This document shows positions 7,895-13,034 of a stretch of 21,001 nt of DNA, in pieces (the stretch's first letter is position 1; every line of letters begins with the position of its first letter). Below the pieces are notes generated by a model, which worked only from the letters and a program-made list of their open reading frames with translations, searched no databases and was not told the DNA's origin. The DNA lies in assembly GCA_041685145.1 (NCBI GenBank), contig JAWLGJ010000049.1, forward strand, positions 1 through 21,001, read 5' to 3'. Source of the DNA: JAWLGJ01 sp041685145. GTDB taxonomy: Bacteria; Pseudomonadota; Alphaproteobacteria; Rhodospirillales; Magnetospirillaceae. The position numbers were made by a program, and so were the translations under genes.

Positions 7895-7913
7895 GTCGGG
7901 CGCGGCGCCCGAC
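7895..7913 (-). repeat. perfect 8-bp hairpin in the kdsD leader
   Basis: GTCGGGCG and CGCCCGAC flank a 3-nt centre about 20 nt upstream of the kdsD ATG. In the transcript it forms a very stable stem just before the purine-rich translation start region. It may be a leader structure or a terminator-like element after rnd; it has no T tract. Confidence 0.4.
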
Positions 7914-7930
7914 ATCGACATATAGCGCGT

Positions 7931-7959
7931 CTTATAGACGAAGTTGAGCCGGCCGGTAA
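7931..7959 (-). promoter_or_regulatory. weak candidate promoter for kdsD-lptCAB
   Basis: On the minus strand TTACCG (7959-7954) and TATAAG (7936-7931) are 17 nt apart in the short gap between rnd and kdsD. The -10 is good (TATAAG), the -35 is poor. This would place a start about 50 nt upstream of kdsD and include the hairpin at 7895-7913 in the leader. Confidence 0.25.
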
Positions 7960-7980
7960 GGGGGCAGCCTTTCGGCGCCC

Positions 7981-8592
7981 TTAATGAGCGAAAATGTCCA
8001 GGCCGTCCCAGCCGGCCAGATCGAGGGCGGCGCGCTCGGGCAGGAAGGCGAAACAGGCCTCGGCCAGCGCCCGGCGTCCCTCGCGGTCCAGCAGCGCCTC
8101 CAGGCGCGCGCGCAGGGCGTGCAGATGCAGCACGTCGGCGGCGGCGTAGGCGAGCTGCTCCGCCGTCAGTTCCGGCGCCCCCCAGTCCGAGGTCTGCTGC
8201 TGCTTCGACAGCTCGACCCCCAGCAGGTCGCGGCACAGGTCCTTGAGGCCGTGGCGGTCGGTGTTGGTGCGGGTGAGCTTGGAGGCGATCTTGGTGCACC
8301 ACACCGGCCGGCAGCGCACGCCCAGATACATGTCGAGGGCGGCGATGTCGAAACGGCCGAAATGGAACAGCTTGCAGACGCCGGGGTCGGCCAGCAGCCG
8401 CTTCAGGTTGGGGGCGGCGTAGTCGCGATCGGGGAAATGCACCACATGCGCGGTGCCGTCACCGGCGGAAAGCTGCACCACGCACAGCCGGTCGCGGCGC
8501 AGATCCAGGCCCATCGTCTCGGTGTCAACGGCGACGCAGTCGCCGAAGCCGACCTCGGCCGGCAGATCGCCGCGATGATAGGAAACCGACAC
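7981..8592 (-). CDS. rnd: single-domain ribonuclease D (DEDDy 3'-5' exonuclease)
   Basis: RNase D trims 3' ends of tRNA precursors and other small RNAs. This is the short alphaproteobacterial form of about 203 residues: only the DEDDy exonuclease domain, without the HRDC domains of E. coli Rnd. Motifs seen are VDTETMGL (Exo I, D and E), LFHFGRFDIAALDMYL (Exo II, D), and YAAADVLHLHALR (Exo III, Y and D). The chosen start is GTG at 8592. The frame stays open further upstream, but that extension is the tRNA-Leu gene read as protein and cannot be coding. No in-frame ATG exists between the tRNA and the first motif. The gene follows tRNA-Leu by 63 nt on the same strand and is probably transcribed with it. 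Confidence 0.93.
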   Translation of the reverse strand: MSVSYHRGDLPAEVGFGDCVAVDTETMGLDLRRDRLCVVQLSAGDGTAHVVHFPDRDYAAPNLKRLLADPGVCKLFHFGRFDIAALDMYLGVRCRPVWCTKIASKLTRTNTDRHGLKDLCRDLLGVELSKQQQTSDWGAPELTAEQLAYAAADVLHLHALRARLEALLDREGRRALAEACFAFLPERAALDLAGWDGLDIFAH

Positions 8593-8655
8593 GCGCCATA
8601 CGACTCCGGCGGGGGGATGACGACCCGCCCCCGGCCTGAGTGCCGGAGAGGGGGA

Positions 8656-8742
8656 TGGTGCCCAGGAGAAGACTCGAACTTCCACGGCCTTGCGGCCACA
8701 GGTACCTGAAACCTGCGCGTCTACCAGTTCCGCCACCTGGGC
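8656..8742 (-). tRNA. tRNA-Leu (anticodon CAG)
   Basis: The 5' acceptor strand GCCCAGG (8742-8736) pairs with CCTGGGC (8666-8660). It is followed by discriminator A and an encoded CCA (8658-8656). The D arm has GCG / CGC. The anticodon stem CAGGT / ACCTG closes a 7-nt loop TTCAGGT with anticodon CAG at 8708-8706. A long class II variable arm (GGCC, GCAA, GGCC) and a T arm (GAAG, TTCGAGT, CTTC) complete the structure. Total length is 87 nt with CCA. It decodes CUG, the dominant leucine codon in such a GC-rich genome. Confidence 0.98.
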
Positions 8743-8746
8743 ACGT

Positions 8747-8764
8747 CCCGGGATTGCTCCCGGG
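8747..8764. repeat. CCCGGG palindrome pair just 5' of tRNA-Leu
   Basis: Two CCCGGG hexamers (8747-8752 and 8759-8764) separated by 6 nt can pair into a hairpin in the precursor leader immediately before the tRNA 5' end, where RNase P cuts. It could help define the processing site. Confidence 0.4.
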
Positions 8765-8771
8765 GCGGTCG

Positions 8772-8801
8772 TCGATAGCCGAAGCGGGGCCGGGTTGTCA
8801 A
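8772..8801 (-). promoter_or_regulatory. promoter of tRNA-Leu (and probably rnd)
   Basis: On the minus strand a perfect -35 TTGACA (8801-8796) is followed after 18 nt by TATCGA (8777-8772). This predicts a start near 8765 and a leader of about 20 nt before the mature tRNA. The segment after the -10 is GC-rich, as in stringently controlled stable-RNA promoters. It is the best sigma-70 promoter in the window. Confidence 0.65.
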
Positions 8802-8893
8802 TCCTTCTGTGACACTGCTCCAGGGGGCGATTGCCTTGCCGGTCGGCCTGCACTAGCTTTTGAGACGGAGAACATTCAACCGGGGTGCACGCG

Positions 8894-9910
8894 ATGACAG
8901 GGCGTCTGGCGACCGTCTTTGGGGGATCGGGTTTTCTGGGCCGGCATGTGGTGCGCCGCCTTGCCGGCGAGGGCTGGACGGTGCGGGTGGCGGTGCGCGA
9001 CCCGGTCTCGGCCGCTTACCTGACGCCAATGGGGCATATCGGCCAGATCGTGCCGGTCGCCGCCGATGTCGGCAACGCCGCCAGCGTGCGGGCGGCCGCC
9101 GCCGGCGCCGAGGTGGTGGTAAACCTGGTCGGCATCCTCTACGAGCGCAAGGCGGGCGCCTTCGAGGCGGTGCATGTGCGCGGCGCCGCCGCCGTCGCCG
9201 CCGCCGCCCGCGAGGCGGGGGCACGGCGGCTGGTGCATGTCTCGGCCCTGGGGGCCGACCCCGATTCCGCCTCGCTCTACGCCCGCTCCAAGGCCGGCGG
9301 CGAGGCGGCGGTGCGCGAGGCGTTCCCGGCGGCGACGGTGCTGCGCCCCAGCGTCGTTTTCGGCCCCGAGGACGATTTCTTCAACCGCTTCGCCCGCATG
9401 ACCCGCTATTCGCCGTTCCTGCCGGTGGTCACCGGCGACGGGCCGCGCCTGCGCTGGCGCGACGGCGGCCCCGGCATCGACTGGTTCGGCAGCGGCGGCC
9501 CGAAGTTCCAGCCGGTCTATGTCGGCAACGTCGCCGACGGCATCATGGCCGCCCTGGGCGACGGCGCCCACGGCGGCACCACCTTCGAACTGGGCGGCCC
9601 GCGCGTCTACAGCATGAAGCAGGTGATGGAACTGGTGATGGCCGAAACGGGTCGCCGGCGTTGGCTGCTGCCGGTGCCCTTCCGGCTGGCGGCGGTACAG
9701 GCCTGGTTCCTGCAATGGCTGCCCAAGCCCCTCCTCACCCCCGACCAGGTGCGGCTGATGCGGCGCGACAACGTCGTCACCGGCACGGCGCCGGGGCTGG
9801 CGGAGCTGGGCGTCGCCGCCACGGCGGCCGAGGCCATCCTGCCCACCTATCTGCGCCGCTTCCGCCCCATCGAGATGCAGGCGGCGGGCACGCGGCGGCC
9901 ACAGACCTGA
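8894..9910 (+). CDS. complex I NDUFA9-like NAD(P)-binding protein (extended SDR)
   Basis: This is an extended short-chain dehydrogenase/reductase of about 338 residues, related to the NDUFA9 accessory subunit of mitochondrial complex I. In alphaproteobacteria such proteins are annotated as complex I NDUFA9 family, though their role is poorly known. The N-terminal Rossmann motif is GGSGFLG (about 10-16). An acidic ADV and a NLVGILYE strand follow, then VHVSALGAD and the catalytic-type Y129-x3-K133 in YARSKAGGE. LRPSVVFGPEDDFFNRFA and KFQPVYVGNVAD are family hallmarks. An extra glycine/tryptophan-containing loop (about 181-202) sits just before FQPVYVGNVAD. I chose ATG 8894; a GTG at 8885 would add three residues. 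It may be transcribed with the GST gene that follows after 52 nt. Confidence 0.87.
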   Translation: MTGRLATVFGGSGFLGRHVVRRLAGEGWTVRVAVRDPVSAAYLTPMGHIGQIVPVAADVGNAASVRAAAAGAEVVVNLVGILYERKAGAFEAVHVRGAAAVAAAAREAGARRLVHVSALGADPDSASLYARSKAGGEAAVREAFPAATVLRPSVVFGPEDDFFNRFARMTRYSPFLPVVTGDGPRLRWRDGGPGIDWFGSGGPKFQPVYVGNVADGIMAALGDGAHGGTTFELGGPRVYSMKQVMELVMAETGRRRWLLPVPFRLAAVQAWFLQWLPKPLLTPDQVRLMRRDNVVTGTAPGLAELGVAATAAEAILPTYLRRFRPIEMQAAGTRRPQT

Positions 9911-9926
9911 TCGTGGCAACCGCCGC

Positions 9927-9956
9927 TTGCCCCCCGCGCGCGCTTGGCGCTATAGC
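9927..9956 (+). promoter_or_regulatory. candidate promoter giving a leaderless GST transcript
   Basis: TTGCCC (9927-9932) and TATAGC (9951-9956) are 18 nt apart. A start 7 nt after the -10 would fall at about 9963, which is the first base of the GST ATG. No Shine-Dalgarno-like sequence precedes that ATG, which fits leaderless initiation. Confidence 0.35.
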
Positions 9957-9962
9957 CATGCC

Positions 9963-10631
9963 ATGCCGACGCTGTATCACCACTGGCTCTCGCCGGGCTC
10001 GCGCAAGCTGCGGGTGGTTCTGGCCGAGAAGGCGCTCGCCTTCGACTCCGTGATCGAGAAGGTCTGGGAGCGGCGGCCGGAGTTCCTGGCCCTCAATCCC
10101 GCCGGCGGCGTGCCGGTGCTGGTGCTGGACGACGGCGCCGTGCTGGCCGACGACGTCGCCGTCGCCGAATATCTCGACGAGGTCCACCCCGAACCGCCGT
10201 TGATCGGCGCCGAGCCCCTGGCGCGCGCCGAGGTGCGCCGCGTGTGCGGGCGCTTCGACCGCGGCTTCGAGCGCGACGTCACCGACAATCTGGTGGGGCA
10301 GAAGGTGCTCTCGCGCTGCTTCGGGCTGGGCGGGCCCGACAGCCGGGCGGTGCGGGCCGGATACGATTCAATCCGCCGCTATATGGCCTGGCTCGACCGC
10401 CTCGCCGATGCCCGCCGCTGGCTGGCCGGCGAGCGCTTCTCGCTGGCCGACATCGCCGCCGCGGCGCAGCTTTCGGTGGTCGACTATATCGGCGACGTGC
10501 CGTGGGAGGACTTCCCGGCCGCGAAGCTGTGGTACGCGCGCATGAAATCGCGGCCCAGCCTGCGGCCGCTGCTGGCCGACCGCTTCCCCGGCCTCGACCC
10601 GCCGGCCCACTACGACGACCCGGATTTCTGA
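9963..10631 (+). CDS. glutathione S-transferase family protein
   Basis: This is a GST-fold protein of 222 residues. The N-terminal thioredoxin-like domain (about 1-80) reads YHHWLSPGSRKLRVVLAEK, then the glutathione-binding NPAGGVPVLVLDDG and a DD-x-AVAEYLDE segment (cis-Pro and the acidic end of the domain). The all-helical C-terminal domain (about 90-215) includes WLAGERFSLADIAAAAQLSV, the GST N-capping motif region. The position that often holds a catalytic Cys or Ser near the N terminus is occupied by SPGS. Substrate is not predictable. The start is ATG 9963; upstream in-frame residues are arginine-rich and look non-coding. The LysE-type gene follows after 4 nt, so the two are likely co-translated. 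Confidence 0.88.
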   Translation: MPTLYHHWLSPGSRKLRVVLAEKALAFDSVIEKVWERRPEFLALNPAGGVPVLVLDDGAVLADDVAVAEYLDEVHPEPPLIGAEPLARAEVRRVCGRFDRGFERDVTDNLVGQKVLSRCFGLGGPDSRAVRAGYDSIRRYMAWLDRLADARRWLAGERFSLADIAAAAQLSVVDYIGDVPWEDFPAAKLWYARMKSRPSLRPLLADRFPGLDPPAHYDDPDF

Positions 10632-10635
10632 GCCC

Positions 10636-11262
10636 ATGCCGGTCGAGCCGCAGGTGCTGGGGGCGTTCGTGCTGGCGGTGGCGGCGCTGGTGCTGTCGCC
10701 GGGGCCGGACACGGTGCTGATTCTGCGCTACACCGTCGCCGGCGGCCGCCGCGCCGGGCTGGCGACGGTGGCCGGCGTGCAGCTCGGCCTGCTGGCGCAC
10801 ACCGCTGCCGCCGCCGCCGGGCTGTCGCTGCTGGTCCACGCCTCGCCGGGGCTGTTCCGGCTGGTGGCGGTGGCGGGGGCGGCCTATCTCGGCTGGCTGG
10901 GGGTGCAGAGCTTCCGCGCCGGGGTGCTGCGCCTCGACGGGCCCGCCGGAAGCGTGCCGCCGGCGAAGGCGCTGCGCGACGCCATGCTGACCAACATCCT
11001 CAACCCCAAGGTCATCGTGCTGTTCCTGGCGCTGATGCCCGGCTTCGTGCGCGTCGAGCGCGGCGCCGTGCCGGCGCAGTTGGCGGTGCTGGGGATGACG
11101 CTGATCGCCGTCAACGTCGTCTGGCAGGCCGGCCTCGCCCTGGGCGCCGACGGCGCGCGACGCTGGCTGTCCGGCCCGCGCGTGCAGCGGGCGGTCGCCT
11201 GGGGCACCGGCGCCGTGCTCATCGCCTTCGCCGCCGCCATGCTGGTCGAGCACGCGCTGTAG
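10636..11262 (+). CDS. LysE/RhtB family amino-acid exporter
   Basis: This inner-membrane protein of 208 residues is made almost entirely of hydrophobic helices (about six). It carries the family signature LSPGPDTVLILRYTVAGGRRAG near the N terminus (about 20-41), then AAYLGWLGVQSFRAG in the middle and NILNPKVIVLFLALMPGFV (about 118-136). The family exports lysine, arginine, threonine or homoserine lactones; substrate cannot be told from sequence alone. The ATG at 10636 lies 4 nt after the GST stop and has no clear ribosome site, suggesting coupling. The 3' end faces purH with a 21-nt gap that holds only the palindrome GGGCGCGCCC and no intrinsic terminator. Confidence 0.9.
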   Translation: MPVEPQVLGAFVLAVAALVLSPGPDTVLILRYTVAGGRRAGLATVAGVQLGLLAHTAAAAAGLSLLVHASPGLFRLVAVAGAAYLGWLGVQSFRAGVLRLDGPAGSVPPAKALRDAMLTNILNPKVIVLFLALMPGFVRVERGAVPAQLAVLGMTLIAVNVVWQAGLALGADGARRWLSGPRVQRAVAWGTGAVLIAFAAAMLVEHAL

Positions 11263-11283
11263 GGCGCGCCCCCTCGCCGCCGT

Positions 11284-12861
11284 TCAGTGCCGGAAGTGGC
11301 GCATTCCCGTGAACACCATCGCCAGGCCCTTGTCGTCGGCGGCGGCGATGACCTCCTCGTCGCGCACCGAGCCGCCCGGCTGGATCACCGCCGTCGCCCC
11401 GGCCTCGGCCGCCGTCAGCAGGCCGTCGGCGAAGGGGAAGAAGGCGTCCGAGGCCACCACCGAGCCCTGGGTCAGCGGCGCCGCCTCGCCGGCGGCCTCG
11501 GCGGCCTCGCGCGCCTTCCAGGCGGCGATGCGGGCGGAATCGACCCGGCTCATCTGCCCGGCGCCGACGCCGACGGTGGCGCCGCCCCTGGCATAGACGA
11601 TGGCGTTGGACTTGACGTGCTTGCACACCCGGAAGGCGAACAGCAGGTCGGCCATCTCCTGCTCGCTGGGGGCGCGCCTGGTCACCACCTTCAGGCTTTC
11701 GCGTGCCACCCGGCCGGCGTCGCGGTTCTGCACCAGCCAGCCGCCGGCCAGCGCCCGCAGGGTCATGCCGGCGGCGGCGGGGTCGGGCATGGCGCCGGTG
11801 ACCAGCACCCGCAGGTTCTTCTTCGCCGCCAGCACCTCGCGCGCGGCGGCGTCGATATCGGGGGCGATGACGACCTCGGTGAACACCTGGACGATGCGCT
11901 CGGCGGCGGCGGCGTCGAGGGGGCGGTTGACGGCGACGATGCCGCCGAAGGCGCTGACCGGGTCGCAGCGCAGCGCCTGGGCATGGGCGGCGGCGAGGTC
12001 GTCGCCCTCGGCGACGCCGCAGGGGTTGGCGTGCTTGATGATCGCGACCGCCGGGCGCTCGAACTCGGCCACCAGCTCGAAGGCGGCGTCGGTGTCGTTG
12101 AGGTTGTTGTACGACAGCTCCTTGCCCTGGAGCTGGGTGGCGGTGGCCACCCCCGGCCGTCGCGCGCCGCCGACATAGAAGGCGGCGAGCTGGTGGGGGT
12201 TCTCGCCGTAGCGCAGCGTCTGCCGGCGCTCGCCGCCGACGGCGATGCGGCGCGGGAAGCGCTCGCCCAGCTCGCCGCCGAACCAGCCGGAAATGGCGGC
12301 GTCATAGGCGCCGGTGCGGGCGTAGGCGGCGGCGGCCAGATGGCGGCGCAGCGCCGGGGTGGTGGCGCCGCCATTGGCCCGCATCTCGCCGATGACATGG
12401 GCGTAGTCCTCGGGGTCGACGACCACCGTCACCGCGTCGTGGTTCTTGGCGGCGGCGCGGATCAGCGCCGGGCCGCCGATGTCGATGTTCTCGATGCAGG
12501 TGGCGAAGTCGGCGCCGGCGGCCACCGTCTGTTCGAACGGGTACAGGTTGACCACCACCAGATCGATGGGGGCGATGGCGTGGGCGGCCATCGCCGCTTC
12601 GTGCTCGGCGTTGCCGCGCACCCCCAGGATGCCGCCGTGGATCGCCGGGTGCAGGGTCTTGACCCGCCCGTCGAGCATTTCGGGAAAACCGGTGTGGTCG
12701 GCGACCTCGGTCACCGGCAGGCCGGCCTCGCGCATGGCCCGCGCCGAGCCGCCGGTGGACAGGATCTCGACGCCGGAATCGGCGAGGAAACGGGCGAAAT
12801 CGGTCAGGCCGGTCTTGTCGGAGACCGAAATCAGCGCGCGCCGGATCGGCGTGTCGGTCAT
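11284..12861 (-). CDS. purH: bifunctional AICAR formyltransferase / IMP cyclohydrolase PurH
   Basis: PurH performs the last two steps of purine synthesis: it formylates AICAR with 10-formyl-THF, then closes the ring to IMP. The length of 525 residues is normal. The N-terminal MGS-like IMP cyclohydrolase domain (about 1-145) shows ALISVSDKTGL, EILSTGGSA, GRVKTLHPAIHGGIL and VVNLYPFEQTV, IENIDIGGPALIRAAAKNH. The C-terminal transformylase domain shows RYGENPHQ, GKELSYNNLNDTDAA, the catalytic KHANPCG (about residue 270), SAFGGIVAVNR, SDAFFPFADG and the final MVFTGMRHFRH. ATG 12861 has a GAGGGGAG ribosome site. It is divergent from glnD across a 173-nt gap. Isolated purH is usual, as purine genes are scattered in alphaproteobacteria. 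Confidence 0.98.
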   Translation of the reverse strand: MTDTPIRRALISVSDKTGLTDFARFLADSGVEILSTGGSARAMREAGLPVTEVADHTGFPEMLDGRVKTLHPAIHGGILGVRGNAEHEAAMAAHAIAPIDLVVVNLYPFEQTVAAGADFATCIENIDIGGPALIRAAAKNHDAVTVVVDPEDYAHVIGEMRANGGATTPALRRHLAAAAYARTGAYDAAISGWFGGELGERFPRRIAVGGERRQTLRYGENPHQLAAFYVGGARRPGVATATQLQGKELSYNNLNDTDAAFELVAEFERPAVAIIKHANPCGVAEGDDLAAAHAQALRCDPVSAFGGIVAVNRPLDAAAAERIVQVFTEVVIAPDIDAAAREVLAAKKNLRVLVTGAMPDPAAAGMTLRALAGGWLVQNRDAGRVARESLKVVTRRAPSEQEMADLLFAFRVCKHVKSNAIVYARGGATVGVGAGQMSRVDSARIAAWKAREAAEAAGEAAPLTQGSVVASDAFFPFADGLLTAAEAGATAVIQPGGSVRDEEVIAAADDKGLAMVFTGMRHFRH

Positions 12862-12967
12862 GGCTTTCTCCCCTCTTGCTGCTGCGCCACGGCAAAGGCT
12901 GGCGGCGGTATAGCACGCGGGGCGGCGCGCGGGGAGGGTCTGGTTGCGGCCACGCGCCCCCCGCGCC

Positions 12968-12997
12968 TTTGCCCCGCGCGCGCGGCGTCTCTATATT
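12968..12997 (+). promoter_or_regulatory. candidate glnD promoter
   Basis: TTTGCC (12968-12973) and TATATT (12992-12997) are separated by 18 nt in the purH/glnD divergent gap. A start near 13004 would give a leader of about 30 nt that includes the ribosome site at 13024. The -10 is good and the -35 weak. Confidence 0.35.
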
Positions 12998-13023
12998 GGG
13001 CTGGTGCCGTCGTCCCCGCAGCC

Positions 13024-13028
13024 GGAGG
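13024..13028 (+). promoter_or_regulatory. Shine-Dalgarno that fixes the glnD TTG start
   Basis: GGAGG lies 6 nt before TTG 13035. It is the only well-placed ribosome site in this frame, and no in-frame ATG occurs before the conserved N-terminal region, so it decides the start. Confidence 0.7.
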
Positions 13029-13034
13029 CTCCGC

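Noticed and set aside
6875..8302. Upstream extension of the lptC frame through kdsD and rnd (706 codons in all)
   Set aside because: Only the part after 6874 looks like LptC; the rest is Arg/Pro/Gly/His-rich and overlaps kdsD and rnd in another frame.
8593..8853. N-terminal extension of the rnd frame
   Set aside because: It translates the tRNA-Leu gene (the familiar AQVAELVDAQVSGTCG artefact), so it cannot be protein.
11263..11272. Palindrome GGGCGCGCCC between lysE-type gene and purH as a bidirectional terminator
   Set aside because: Only 10 bp with no loop or T tract; not enough to support termination.
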